46,146 nt of DNA, from NCBI GenBank assembly GCA_031285965.1, contig JAITVD010000045.1:1-46146 (forward strand). Direction: 5' to 3'. The position numbers and the translations under genes are program-made. How positions within the stretch are numbered: the stretch's first letter is position 1; each line of letters starts with the position of its first letter. Below the pieces are notes generated by a model, which was given only the letters and a program-made list of their open reading frames with translations, searched no databases and was not told the DNA's origin. Source of the stretch: Azoarcus sp. GTDB taxonomy: Bacteria; Pseudomonadota; Gammaproteobacteria; Burkholderiales; Rhodocyclaceae. Positions 35,307-44,434 of the stretch are shown here, piece by piece.

Positions 35307-36578
35307 TCACCGCCCCAAAACCGGAAAATCAACCGCTGGTTTTTCTCCGCGCATTAGCGCGGCGAGCAGGGATGCCGAGCCGCAGGCCAGCGTCCAGCCG
35401 AGCGGGCCGTGGCCGGTATTGAGCCAGAGATTTTCATAATGCTTGCCGCGCCCGATGAGGGGCAGCCCGCTGGGGGTGGCGGGGCGCAGGCCCGCCCAGG
35501 GGATGGCTTGCTGGGGGTCGATGGCGTTGGGCAGGCGCGTTTCGGCCCACTCCAGCAGGGCGGCGATGCGGGCGGGGTCAATTTCGGGATGATAGCCGTT
35601 CAGTTCAGCCGTCCCCGCGATGCGCAGGCGTTCGCCGAGGCGCGAACACACGATGCGGCGGGATTCGTCGGTGAGGCTGACTTGGGGCGCGTGGGCGATG
35701 TCGTGCACGGGGGCGGTAATCGAATAGCCCTTGAGCGGGTAAGTGGGCAGACGTTCGCCGAGCGGGCGCAGCAAGCGTCGCCCGTGGCTTCCCAAACAAA
35801 TGACAATTGCGTCGGCAGATAACGTCCCGGAACCTTTGGGGTGACGGACATCGACGCCAGTCACGCGCCATCCATCGGCGCTGTGCAGGCGTTCGACGTG
35901 CGTGCCGTAATGGAAGCGTACCCCGTCAGCGGCGAGGCGTTCCGCGAGTGCCTGACTGAAGCGCATCGAATCCCCGGATTCGTCATTGGGCGCGTAAAGG
36001 CCGCCAGCCAGTTGGGGGGCGCAGGCGGCGAGCGCCGATTCGATGTCCGCGCATTGTCCGGCGGCGCATGGGCGCAGTTCGATGCCGAAGGAAGCCAGCG
36101 GCGCGATGCGGGTTTGGGCGCGTTCAAACTCCGTCGCGTCGAAGAAAAGATGCAGGATGCCCCGCGCCTGCGCGTCGTAGGTGTCCGCAATGTCGGCTTC
36201 TTCTTTTAGCCGCCGCAATTCGGCAAGGCTGTGGACGGCCAGTTGCGCAATGGCAGCGGTGTTGCGGCGGCAGCGGTTCGGCAAGCATTCGCGCAGAAAA
36301 GCGGCCATCCACTGCCATTGCGCCGCGTCCAGCCTTGGGCGCAATTTGAGCGGCGCGCCCGCGCGGCCTAGCCAGCGCAAAGCAATGAAGGGCGCGGAAG
36401 GGGTGGCCCAAGGTTCAGGATGGCTCACCGAAATCTGTCCGCCGTTGGCGAAACTGGTTTCCTGCGCGGCGGTGTCCTGGCGCTCGATTACGGTAACGCG
36501 AAAACCCGCCCGGTGTAGGAACCAAGCTGTCGTAACACCAGTGATGCCCGCGCCAAGCACGATTACATTCATGGACAT
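35307..36578 (-). CDS. dadA: D-amino acid dehydrogenase (DadA-like FAD oxidoreductase)
   Basis: This 423-residue FAD enzyme of the DAO family oxidises D-amino acids to keto acids and feeds electrons to the respiratory chain. The N-terminal Rossmann motif is VLGAGITGVTTAWFLHRAGFRVTVIER, followed by ETSFANGGQISVSHPEPWA as in DadA. The C-terminal part has PWAGLRPATPSGLPLIGR and LWLNTGHGPLGWTLACGSASLL. The start is placed at the ATG of MSMNVIVLG; longer frames upstream are not supported. The gene faces the end of the hsd operon and diverges from fbp. Exact substrate is inferred. Confidence 0.9.
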   Translation of the reverse strand: MSMNVIVLGAGITGVTTAWFLHRAGFRVTVIERQDTAAQETSFANGGQISVSHPEPWATPSAPFIALRWLGRAGAPLKLRPRLDAAQWQWMAAFLRECLPNRCRRNTAAIAQLAVHSLAELRRLKEEADIADTYDAQARGILHLFFDATEFERAQTRIAPLASFGIELRPCAAGQCADIESALAACAPQLAGGLYAPNDESGDSMRFSQALAERLAADGVRFHYGTHVERLHSADGWRVTGVDVRHPKGSGTLSADAIVICLGSHGRRLLRPLGERLPTYPLKGYSITAPVHDIAHAPQVSLTDESRRIVCSRLGERLRIAGTAELNGYHPEIDPARIAALLEWAETRLPNAIDPQQAIPWAGLRPATPSGLPLIGRGKHYENLWLNTGHGPLGWTLACGSASLLAALMRGEKPAVDFPVLGR

Positions 36579-36760
36579 CGGAGTTTCGCTGTTTTGGGAA
36601 GACCGGGCGGAGGGCTGGAAGCGCCGCGCCCGGAGGCTGGCATCATACTCCGCCCGGATGGTTCCGCGCCGCATTCCGGGGATGCGTGGCCGCGCCGAAA
36701 GCGGGATAATCCGCCGTTCATTCGTATCTTGGTTTCCTATCCTGTTTTTTGGAGATTTTC

Positions 36761-37774
36761 ATGCCGAAACGTGTCAACCTGACCCAGTTTCTCATCGGCG
36801 AGCAGCGCGCGGGGCGCATCTCGGCGGATTTGAGGCTGCTGCTCGAAGTGGTCGCCCGCGCGGTCAAGGCCATTAGCGTCACGGTGTCGAAAGGCGCGTT
36901 GGCCGGTGCGCTGGGCGAGGCGGGAACCGAGAACGTGCAGGGCGAAGCGCAGAAAAAGCTGGATGTCATCGCCAATGAAATTCTGCTCCAAGCAAACGAA
37001 TGGGGCGGCCATTTGGCGGCGATGGCTTCCGAAGAGGTCGAAACCGTCCATCAAATTCCATTTGACTATCCTAAAGGCGGCTATCTGCTGCTGTTCGACC
37101 CGCTCGACGGTTCCTCGAACATTGACATCAACGTGACCATCGGCACTATCTTTTCCGTGCTGCGCAATCCGCAGACGAAGGACAAAGACCCAGCCGAGGC
37201 GGATTTTCTCCAGCCGGGGCGTGACCAGGTGGCTGCCGGTTATGCCACTTACGGTCCGTCAACCCAACTGGTGCTGACCGTGGGCAACGGCGTGCATGGC
37301 TTTACGCTCGACCGCGAAATGGGTACGTTCATCTACACCCATCCGTTTATGTCCGTCCCCGACGAAACACGCGAATACGCAATCAACGCTTCCAACGTCC
37401 GCCATTGGGAAGCGCCCGTGCAGCGTTACATCGCCGAGTTGCAGCAAGGCAAGGAAGGGGTGCGCGGCAGCGATTTCAACATGCGCTGGATCGCGTCGAT
37501 GGTGGCCGACGTTCACCGCGTCCTCACGCGGGGCGGCATCTTTATGTACCCGCTTGACGAAAAATGCCGCGAAAAAGGCGGCAAGCTGCGGCTGATGTAT
37601 GAGGCCAACCCGATGGCGATGCTGGTCGAACAGGCGGGCGGAGCGGCGACGACCGGGCGCTGCCGCATTCTCGATATTGTCCCGGAACGCTTGCACCAGC
37701 GCGTGCCGGTGATTCTCGGCTCGCGCGCCGAAGTCGAGCGGGTAGCGTCCTACCACGCGGATGCTCCATCCTGA
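36761..37774 (+). CDS. fbp: Fructose-1,6-bisphosphatase, class I
   Basis: This gluconeogenic phosphatase hydrolyses fructose-1,6-bisphosphate. The protein has 337 residues from the ATG at 36761 (GGAG six to nine bases upstream); the in-frame start four codons earlier is weaker. Metal-binding and catalytic blocks are [47 protein letters not shown], the SNVRHWE region and the C-terminal [19 protein letters not shown]. Class I fold is evident. Its end overlaps the next gene (tamA) by 14 bases. No allosteric AMP-site reading was attempted. Confidence 0.95.
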   Translation: MPKRVNLTQFLIGEQRAGRISADLRLLLEVVARAVKAISVTVSKGALAGALGEAGTENVQGEAQKKLDVIANEILLQANEWGGHLAAMASEEVETVHQIPFDYPKGGYLLLFDPLDGSSNIDINVTIGTIFSVLRNPQTKDKDPAEADFLQPGRDQVAAGYATYGPSTQLVLTVGNGVHGFTLDREMGTFIYTHPFMSVPDETREYAINASNVRHWEAPVQRYIAELQQGKEGVRGSDFNMRWIASMVADVHRVLTRGGIFMYPLDEKCREKGGKLRLMYEANPMAMLVEQAGGAATTGRCRILDIVPERLHQRVPVILGSRAEVERVASYHADAPS

Positions 37775-39560
37775 AACCGCGCGTCATGCCATGCGCCCGG
37801 AAAGCTGGCTTCTGTGGGCAAGCCGAACAGCGGCATGGTTTGCCGCGAGCCTGTTCGCGTGCCTGAACGCCTTTGCGGGTGAAGTGTCGTCGGTTGGGCT
37901 GGACGCGCCGCAAGAAGTCCGGGCGCTGCTGAAACAATACGTCCACCTGCTGCGCATGGATGCCAGCGCCATCCCGGACGCGGGGCCGGATCGTTCCGCG
38001 CTTGTGCGCCGCGCCCGCCGCGAGGCGGTCGCGCTGCTTGCCACGGAAGGCTACTTTTCGCCCGACATCCGCATCGCCCGAACTGACGCGGCGCACTGGC
38101 GGCTCATCGTCGAACCCGGACAGCGCGTCACCGTGTCGGCAGTCGACATCCAGTTTCAGGGCGGGGACGGCGAAACGAACGAAAGGGAACAGAAAATTTT
38201 CTTCGAGCAGTTGCGCCAAGGCTGGAGCCTGCCGCCCGGAACCCCGTTCCGGCAGGCGGATTGGGAATCGGCGAAACAGGCGTTGCTCGATGCCCTGCGC
38301 GACGAACGCTACGCGGCGGCGAAATTCGTTTCATCGAAAGCCGAAATTGATGCCGATGCCGCTCAGGCCACTATCCGCATCGTGGCGGATACTGGCCCAA
38401 CCTTTCGCTTGGGCGGGCTGAAAATCAGCGGCTTGCGCGAGCTGCCGGATGATTTTATCGCCCGTTACAACACGCTCAAGGAAGGGGCTGTCTATCGCCG
38501 CAGCGACCTCCTCGCTTTTCAGGAATCCCTGCAAAGCGCGGCGCAACTATCGGTCGTCGTCGTGAGCATCGACCCCGACCCGCAGCAAGCGTCCGCCGTG
38601 CCTGTGCAGGTTGCCGTGACCGAAGCGCCGCCGCGCCGCGTCGGGTTCGGTCTTGGCGCGTCGAGTAACACCGGTTTTCGGGTCGAGAGCACATACCGCC
38701 ACCTCAACTTGTTCAAAAAAGGCTGGGAACTCGCTGGCGGGCTGCGGCTGGAGCAGCGGCGGCAGTCGCTTTTCGCCGACCTTTTCCTGCCGCCGACCCA
38801 AAGCCGCCACCACCACCGCGACAGCTTTGGCGTGGGGCTGGACAGAAGCGACCTTGAAGGGCTGAAGATTTTTACCCAAGCGGCGGGCGTGTCGCGCACC
38901 ACCCGGCGCGGGCATATCGAGACTCAGATGAGCGCACGGGTGCAGCACGAAGAAATCGAACCGGAAGATGCCGAAAAAAGCAGCTACAGCACCTTTACCC
39001 TGAACATGGGGCGCATCTGGCGCGCTGTCGACAACGTCCTTAACCCGCGTCGGGGGCATGTACTCGAAGTCCAGCTTGGTGGCGGCATGGGGCTGTCCCC
39101 GCAGGCCAGCGACTTTGCGCGGGCTTACGGGCGGATTCAGCAGTACTTTCCGCTGAGCAAAGACAACGTCCTCTCCTTGCGCTTCGAGGGCGGCTACACC
39201 TTTGCGGACACGCGGGACGGCGTGCCGCAGGATTTTCTGTTCCGCGCGGGCGGCACGCAGTCGGTGCGCGGCTATGCCTACCGCAGCCTCGGCGTGGAAG
39301 AAGGCTCCGCCACCGTCGGCGGGCGCGTTCTCGCCACCGGCAGCGTGGAACTCGTGCATTGGCTCAAGCCCTCCACGGGGCTGGCTGTTTTCGTCGATTC
39401 GGGCGACGCCGCCGATACGGCAGGGGATTTCAGCGCCCGCACCGGCTATGGCCTCGGAATGCGCTGGCTCAGCCCCGCTGGCCCGCTGGCGGTCGATTTG
39501 GCGTGGGGGCAAAAGGAAAAAAAGCCAAGGCTGCATTTCGGAGTGTCCGTGGCGTTTTAG
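37761..39560 (+). CDS. tamA: Autotransporter assembly factor TamA (BamA/Omp85 family)
   Basis: TamA is an outer-membrane beta-barrel protein that works with TamB in inserting outer-membrane proteins. The protein has 599 residues: a signal peptide ([17 protein letters not shown]), POTRA repeats (about 45-290; e.g. [18 protein letters not shown]) and a 16-strand barrel domain with the Omp85 signature [20 protein letters not shown] and the C-terminal aromatic FGVSVAF. The start at 37761 overlaps fbp by 14 bases; a start at 37791 is possible. TamB, usually the next gene, is not here; the flagellar block follows instead. A GC hairpin (39649-39667) lies downstream but lacks a T-run. Confidence 0.9.
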   Translation: MLHPETARHAMRPESWLLWASRTAAWFAASLFACLNAFAGEVSSVGLDAPQEVRALLKQYVHLLRMDASAIPDAGPDRSALVRRARREAVALLATEGYFSPDIRIARTDAAHWRLIVEPGQRVTVSAVDIQFQGGDGETNEREQKIFFEQLRQGWSLPPGTPFRQADWESAKQALLDALRDERYAAAKFVSSKAEIDADAAQATIRIVADTGPTFRLGGLKISGLRELPDDFIARYNTLKEGAVYRRSDLLAFQESLQSAAQLSVVVVSIDPDPQQASAVPVQVAVTEAPPRRVGFGLGASSNTGFRVESTYRHLNLFKKGWELAGGLRLEQRRQSLFADLFLPPTQSRHHHRDSFGVGLDRSDLEGLKIFTQAAGVSRTTRRGHIETQMSARVQHEEIEPEDAEKSSYSTFTLNMGRIWRAVDNVLNPRRGHVLEVQLGGGMGLSPQASDFARAYGRIQQYFPLSKDNVLSLRFEGGYTFADTRDGVPQDFLFRAGGTQSVRGYAYRSLGVEEGSATVGGRVLATGSVELVHWLKPSTGLAVFVDSGDAADTAGDFSARTGYGLGMRWLSPAGPLAVDLAWGQKEKKPRLHFGVSVAF

Positions 39561-39648
39561 GACGTTTTCGGCGCAAACCGGAATTCACGCTTGCCGAGCG
39601 ATAGGGAGCAGGACGGACACACGATGGAATAAAGGCAAACCGCGTTCC

Positions 39649-39667
39649 CCGGCGGAATAGCCGCCGG
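39649..39667 (+). terminator. Possible weak terminator hairpin between tamA and flhF
   Basis: CCGGCGG, loop AATAG, CCGCCGG: a perfect 7-bp stem, but followed by AAACTAG rather than a T-run. It could be a terminator, a stabilising hairpin or chance. Confidence 0.3.
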
Positions 39668-39761
39668 AAACTAGGCTTATTCCCGCCATGCCCAGATGAA
39701 AACGCGCCGCATAATCGGCAGCAAGATGCGCTACGTGCGCGGAAATCGGGAGACCCTAGGC

Positions 39762-41225
39762 ATGGATGTGAAGCGTTTTTTTGCGCCTTCTACCCGCGAA
39801 GCCCTGCGGGCTTTGAAAGCGGAACTGGGCGCGGACGCGATTGTGCTGTCGAGCCGAGCCGTTGCGGGCGGGGTGGAAATCATGGCCTTGCCGCCGGAGG
39901 CCATCGACACGCTGCATGCGCTCCAGCCTGCCCGTTCATCCGGGATGCCCCAAAAGACACCGCGTCCGGCGGCGCAATCTGTGGGAATGCCCGCTCGGCG
40001 CGAAGAAGGCTATGGCGGCTCCGGCAAGGGCGGCAGGGCAGCGGAGGAAGGGGACGATTTCCATGTCACGCTCTCCAGCCTCGCGGCAGGCGCGGTTCCG
40101 CGCAATCTGGCCGCCGCGTCGTCGCTCCGGCGACCCGAAATCCGCCCATTTACGCCGCCGCGCATCGAAACTGGCATTCCGCCGCGCCAGAAACCCGCCG
40201 CCGTGGCGGAGCGCGTTGCCGAAAAAGTGGCTGAAAGAGTGGCCGAAAAGGTTGCCATGCGCGGCGAGGACAATGAAAGCATCCGTGTGTTGCAGGAAGC
40301 CAATATCCGCCTGATGGATGAAGTTTCCAGCATACGTGGCGTTATCGAGCGTGAACTATCGGGATTTGGCTGGCACGAGATGCGCGGCAACGCGCCAGTC
40401 AAAGCCGGAATACTTGGGCAACTGCTCGCGGCGGGATTTTCCGCCTCCCTTGCGCGGCAGCTTGTCGAGGGGATTGCCAAAGACGCTACGCCGGGAGCGG
40501 GGCAAGAAATTCTGCGCGCCGCGCTCGCCCGTCGCCTGAAAACCTGTGCCAGCGCAAGCGATGTCATTGATGAAGGCGGCGTTTTCGCGCTCGTCGGCCC
40601 CACGGGCGTTGGCAAGACCACGACGGTTGCCAAGCTGGCGGCGCGTTTCGTGACCCGCCAAGGCGCGGGGCGGCTTGCCCTCATTACGACGGATGGCTAC
40701 AGGATTGGTGCGCACGAACAATTGCGCATCTATGGGCGCATCCTCGGCGTGCCGGTCTTTGCCGTGCGCGATGCCGCCGAATTGCGCCAGAGCCTTCTTG
40801 ATTTGCGCGACAAGCGTCTGGTGCTCATCGACACGATGGGCATGAGCCAGCGCGACCGCATGGTTGCGGCTCAGGCGGACATGCTGGACGGCGCGGGCGA
40901 AGTGCGCCGCCTGCTGCTGCTCAACGCCACCTGCCGGGGCGATACGCTGGATGATGTCGTCAATGCTTTTGCCGGGTCGGACAGAGCGGGCTGCATCCTT
41001 ACGAAAGTCGACGAAACAGCGTCAATCGCCCCGGTGCTCGACGCGGCGATGCGCCACGGGCTTGACGTGCGCTACATCACCAACGGGCAGAGAGTGCCGG
41101 AAGATTTGCACTTGCCCAACCGCGCCTATCTATTGCAGCGCCTCATGGATCCGCAGGCGGACGAATCGCCCTGGCGGCTTGGCGGCGACGAAATCGGCGC
41201 GATGCTCTCTGCCCAAGGAGCCTGA
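39762..41225 (+). CDS. flhF: Flagellar GTPase FlhF
   Basis: FlhF is the SRP-type GTPase that places polar flagella. The protein has 487 residues from the ATG at 39762 with the family start MDVKRFFAPSTREALRALK; an in-frame ATG 22 codons earlier is less likely. A low-complexity linker includes an alternating VAEKVAERVAEKV run. The NG domain has VGPTGVGKTTTVAKLAARF (G1, about 277), TTDGYRIGAHEQLRIYG (G2), IDTMGMSQRD (G3) and LTKVDE (G4). All nucleotide-binding motifs are intact. It directly precedes the flhG-like gene and fliA, the usual polar-flagellum order. Confidence 0.93.
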   Translation: MDVKRFFAPSTREALRALKAELGADAIVLSSRAVAGGVEIMALPPEAIDTLHALQPARSSGMPQKTPRPAAQSVGMPARREEGYGGSGKGGRAAEEGDDFHVTLSSLAAGAVPRNLAAASSLRRPEIRPFTPPRIETGIPPRQKPAAVAERVAEKVAERVAEKVAMRGEDNESIRVLQEANIRLMDEVSSIRGVIERELSGFGWHEMRGNAPVKAGILGQLLAAGFSASLARQLVEGIAKDATPGAGQEILRAALARRLKTCASASDVIDEGGVFALVGPTGVGKTTTVAKLAARFVTRQGAGRLALITTDGYRIGAHEQLRIYGRILGVPVFAVRDAAELRQSLLDLRDKRLVLIDTMGMSQRDRMVAAQADMLDGAGEVRRLLLLNATCRGDTLDDVVNAFAGSDRAGCILTKVDETASIAPVLDAAMRHGLDVRYITNGQRVPEDLHLPNRAYLLQRLMDPQADESPWRLGGDEIGAMLSAQGA

Positions 41226-41226
41226 A

Positions 41227-42012
41227 ATGATTGACGGGCGCGAAGATCAGGCCGCCGGACTGCGGCGGCTTTTCCGGCAAACGCCGCCAGCGGTGGTGGC
41301 TTGCTACGCAACGGGGCGACGGCGCGTCCATCACGCGATTCTGGCCGCGCAGCGCATTGCCGGGGAACGCCAAAAAGTGCTGCTGCTCGATGAAGCCGTG
41401 GGCGCTGACGCGCTTGCCGGGGCGCTGGGGCTGGATTCCGGCCCCGATTTGCTGCAAATGCTCGACGGGCGCTTGACGCTGTCCGAACTCTTGCAGCCCG
41501 TGCCGGGGCTTTTCGGGCGCATTCCCGCCGCCGCCGCCGCGCTTGCCCTGCCCTTGCTCGACGAAGCCCGCCGTGCCTGTCTGCTCGAAGCCTTGCGAGT
41601 GCTGCACCGATATGCCGGATTTGTGCTCATCCACGCGAGCTGCGATTCGGCCAAAGACCCTTCGCCCTTCGTCCAGGCTGCCCCGCAGCGGCTGCTCGTG
41701 GCGGAAGCCAGCGCCAGCGGGGCTGCCGAATCGTATCGCGTCATCAAGCAATTGGCATCGGCGGGCGCGGGTTCCATCCATGTGGCGCTCGCTCAGGCGG
41801 ACAATGCGGGCGATGCGCGGAAATTTTTCACTTCACTTCAAGATATTGTGCGTCACCATGTCGGCGTACCGTTGCTCTGGCTGGGTGAGGTTGAGCATAA
41901 CGACCTCGCGGCGGGTCTGACCCGCACGCCCGCACCGCCCTTGGCGCGTGAAGCGGGTACGGTGTTTCTTCGGCGGCTCGCGGGCGTGGGCGCTTCCCCA
42001 AACATGCTGTGA
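41227..42012 (+). CDS. flhG: FlhG/FleN-like flagellar-number regulator with a degenerate ATPase site
   Basis: FlhG (FleN) is a MinD-like ATPase limiting flagellar number. This 261-residue protein opens DQAAGLRRLF as FlhGs do, but the expected P-loop GKGGVGKT is replaced by ATGRRRVHH and the following strand reads VLLLDEAVG (LLLDADLG in active enzymes). Ends and spacing fit the family: SYRVIKQLAS resembles the C-terminal part, and it lies between flhF and fliA. It probably cannot bind or hydrolyse ATP, so any function is as a scaffold or a decayed protein; the frame itself is intact. The start follows the flhF stop by one base. The role is inferred. Confidence 0.72.
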   Translation: MIDGREDQAAGLRRLFRQTPPAVVACYATGRRRVHHAILAAQRIAGERQKVLLLDEAVGADALAGALGLDSGPDLLQMLDGRLTLSELLQPVPGLFGRIPAAAAALALPLLDEARRACLLEALRVLHRYAGFVLIHASCDSAKDPSPFVQAAPQRLLVAEASASGAAESYRVIKQLASAGAGSIHVALAQADNAGDARKFFTSLQDIVRHHVGVPLLWLGEVEHNDLAAGLTRTPAPPLAREAGTVFLRRLAGVGASPNML

Positions 42013-42045
42013 GCCGGGAATTTCTCATCGGGGCGGGATGAACGC

Positions 42046-42768
42046 ATGACGCACAAAGCAGGAAAACAGCCCGATGTGGATCAACTGGTCGTGACTTACG
42101 CGCCGCTGGTCAAGCGTTTGGCCTACCAGATGATGTCCCGGCTGCCGCCCAGCGTGGAGGTCGAAGACCTCATGCAGAACGGCATGATGGGGCTGCTGGA
42201 TGCCATCAACCGTTTCGAGGATGGCATGGGCGCGCAGTTCGAGACGTATGCCGTGCAGCGCGTCCGTGGCGCGATGCTCGACGGGCTGCGCGAGGCCGAC
42301 TGGATGCCGCGCAGCGCGCGGCGCGATATGCGGCGCATCGAGGTCGCTATCAATACGCTTGAACAGAATAATGGCCGCCCGCCGAGCGAGACGGAAATCG
42401 CCGAGCATCTCGGGCTGGATATTAACGGCTACCAGCGAATGCTTCAGGATGCGCGCGGGCATCAACTGATTTATTTCGACGACATCCATTCCAGCGAAGG
42501 CGAAGATTATCTGGAACGCCACGTCGGGCAGCCCGAAGCCAATCCGCTTACGCTGCTCGAAGACGCCGATATGCGAATCAAGCTCGTCGAGGCCATAGAG
42601 AATTTGCCCGAGCGCGAAAAAATGGTCATGGCGCTCTACTACGACGAGGAACTCAACTTGCGCGAGATTGGCGAGATACTCGAAGTCACCGAGTCGCGGG
42701 TCTGCCAGTTGCACAGCCAAGCCGTTGCGCGGCTGCGCACATTGATAGTGGGGCGCAGCCGTGGATAA
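42046..42768 (+). CDS. fliA: RNA polymerase sigma-28 factor for flagellar genes
   Basis: FliA directs RNA polymerase to late flagellar and chemotaxis promoters and is inhibited by FlgM. The protein has 240 residues: region 2 (LVKRLAYQMMSRLPPSVEVEDLMQNGMMGLLDAINRFE and QFETYAVQRVRGAMLDGLREADW), region 3 (RRIEVAINTLEQNNGRPPSETEIAEHLGLD) and region 4 (LPEREKMVMALYYDEELNLREIGEILEVTESRVCQLHSQA). All domains are intact. Its end overlaps motC by eight bases, so they are translated together. No anti-sigma gene is present in the window. Confidence 0.96.
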   Translation: MTHKAGKQPDVDQLVVTYAPLVKRLAYQMMSRLPPSVEVEDLMQNGMMGLLDAINRFEDGMGAQFETYAVQRVRGAMLDGLREADWMPRSARRDMRRIEVAINTLEQNNGRPPSETEIAEHLGLDINGYQRMLQDARGHQLIYFDDIHSSEGEDYLERHVGQPEANPLTLLEDADMRIKLVEAIENLPEREKMVMALYYDEELNLREIGEILEVTESRVCQLHSQAVARLRTLIVGRSRG

Positions 42769-43504
42769 AGTCAGTCTCGTCGGGCTGCTCCTCGGCCTTG
42801 GCGCCATCCTTGGCGGGCAAACGCTTGAAGGCGGGCATGTCGGCTCGCTCGTGCAGCCAGCGGCCTTTCTCATCGTCATGGGGGGAACCATTGGCGCGGT
42901 GCTGCTGCAAAGCCCGTTCGATGTGTTTCTTGGCGGCGTGAAAATGGCGAAGTGGGTTTTTTGGCCTCCGTCCCAAGGGCATGAACGCGCCATCGAGCGC
43001 ATCGTCGTGTGGAGCAATCTGGCTCGCCGGGAAGGTTTGCTCACGCTTGAGCGCCACTTGGACGAAGTCGAGGGCGACCCTTTCATGCTCCGTGGGCTGC
43101 AAATGCTTGTCGATGCCTTCGAGCCGGTGCATCTGCGCGAATCTCTTGAAATCGAAATCGACGCTTGGGCGACGCAGATGCGCCAATGCGCCCGCATATG
43201 GGAGAGCGCGGGCGGATATTCGCCGACCATCGGTATTCTCGGCGCGGTGCTGGGGCTGATTCACGTCATGGAGAATTTGTCCGATCCCACCAAGCTCGGC
43301 TCGGGCATTGCCGTCGCGTTCGTTGCCACCATCTATGGCGTTGGGCTTGCCAACCTCATTTTGCTGCCTATACACAAGAAACTTCTGTCGCATATCGGCA
43401 CGCAGGCAAGCTGCCGCGAAATGATTATCGACGGGCTGATTGGCATCGCCAACGGCGACAACCCGCGCATCATCGAAAACCGGATGCGGGGATACATCCA
43501 GTAA
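42761..43504 (+). CDS. motC: Flagellar stator protein MotC (MotA-like)
   Basis: This 247-residue inner-membrane stator protein works with MotD as a proton channel driving rotation. The start is GTG at 42761, overlapping fliA. Helices lie at VSLVGLLLGLGAILGG, PAAFLIVMGGTIGAVLLQ, YSPTIGILGAVLGLIHVM and AVAFVATIYGVGLANLILLP; the cytoplasmic loop holds the charged residues facing FliG (REGLLTLERHL, and the region near GLQMLVDAFEP). Pairing with the following OmpA-domain gene identifies it as the MotC/MotD pair rather than MotA/MotB or TolQ/ExbB. Confidence 0.9.
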   Translation: MDKVSLVGLLLGLGAILGGQTLEGGHVGSLVQPAAFLIVMGGTIGAVLLQSPFDVFLGGVKMAKWVFWPPSQGHERAIERIVVWSNLARREGLLTLERHLDEVEGDPFMLRGLQMLVDAFEPVHLRESLEIEIDAWATQMRQCARIWESAGGYSPTIGILGAVLGLIHVMENLSDPTKLGSGIAVAFVATIYGVGLANLILLPIHKKLLSHIGTQASCREMIIDGLIGIANGDNPRIIENRMRGYIQ

Positions 43505-43515
43505 GGGGGCGCATC

Positions 43516-44334
43516 ATGGCGCGGCGACGCAGGCCCAGTGAGCACGAGCACGAAAACACCGAACGCTGGCTCGTCTCCTACGCTGATTTCATCACGCTGC
43601 TTTTTGCCTTTTTCGTGGTCATGTATTCCTTAAGTTCCATCAACGAAGGCAAATATCGGGTACTTTCCAATTCCTTGGTGCAGGCGTTCCGCAGCGCGGG
43701 CGTCAACGCGGACGGGCAGTCCGTCATCACGCCCCCGATTGTCGTCCCCGGCAGTCCCGCCGCGCCCGTCAAGCGTCCCGACATAAACAGCAAACGGGGC
43801 GAAATGCGCGAGAAAGCGGCCCAGGAAATGCGCGACATGGCCAGCGACATCCGCCGTGTCCTCGAACCCCTCACCGGGGACGGGCAAGTCAGGGTCACGG
43901 AAGGCGCGTTTGGCGTGACCGTCGAAATCAACGCCAGCGCGTTGTTCTCTCCTGGCGAAGCCGTCCTTGGTGCCGAGGCGAACGCCGCGCTGCGAGCGGT
44001 TGCCAGCGTCATAGGTTCTGCCGGATTTCCGATTACGGTCGAAGGCCATACCGACACCACCCCGATCAACAACCTGCGCTTCCCCTCTAACTGGGAGCTT
44101 TCCTCGGCTCGCGCCTCGTCGGTCGTGCGGCTTTTCGTCGAAAACGGCGTTGCCCCGGATCGCCTCACTGCTGCGGGCTACGCCGACCAGCGCCCCGTGG
44201 CCGACAACGACACCGACACAGGCCGCGCCCGAAACCGCCGCGTCGCAATCATGATTGAATCGCGTGTGGCCGTGGATGAACCCGAACCCACGCCAGAAGC
44301 CGAACGGCCTGAAGTTGAATCTATCGCGCCGTAG
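43516..44334 (+). CDS. motD: Flagellar stator protein MotD (MotB-like, OmpA-domain)
   Basis: This 272-residue stator partner of MotC anchors the motor to peptidoglycan. A short basic N-terminus RRRRPSEHEHENTERWLVSYADFITLLFAFFVVMYSLSS includes the single membrane helix with the proton-carrying aspartate (SYADFITLL). The periplasmic part has the plug region and an OmpA-like domain with TVEGHTDTTPINNLRFPSNWELSSARASSVVRLF and GYADQRPVADNDT and ARNRRVAIMI. The C-terminal tail is acidic and proline-rich. The start at 43516 lies 11 bases after the motC stop. It is the last clear flagellar gene before the AT-rich region. Confidence 0.92.
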   Translation: MARRRRPSEHEHENTERWLVSYADFITLLFAFFVVMYSLSSINEGKYRVLSNSLVQAFRSAGVNADGQSVITPPIVVPGSPAAPVKRPDINSKRGEMREKAAQEMRDMASDIRRVLEPLTGDGQVRVTEGAFGVTVEINASALFSPGEAVLGAEANAALRAVASVIGSAGFPITVEGHTDTTPINNLRFPSNWELSSARASSVVRLFVENGVAPDRLTAAGYADQRPVADNDTDTGRARNRRVAIMIESRVAVDEPEPTPEAERPEVESIAP

Positions 44335-44434
44335 GGTTTTATCTAGACGTGCGGGTAAAATCGCAGCGTCGCAATCGGTCTCAGTGGCGAAAATTATTCT
44401 CGGCATCCGAGACAGTAACAGTGCGGGAGGGGAA

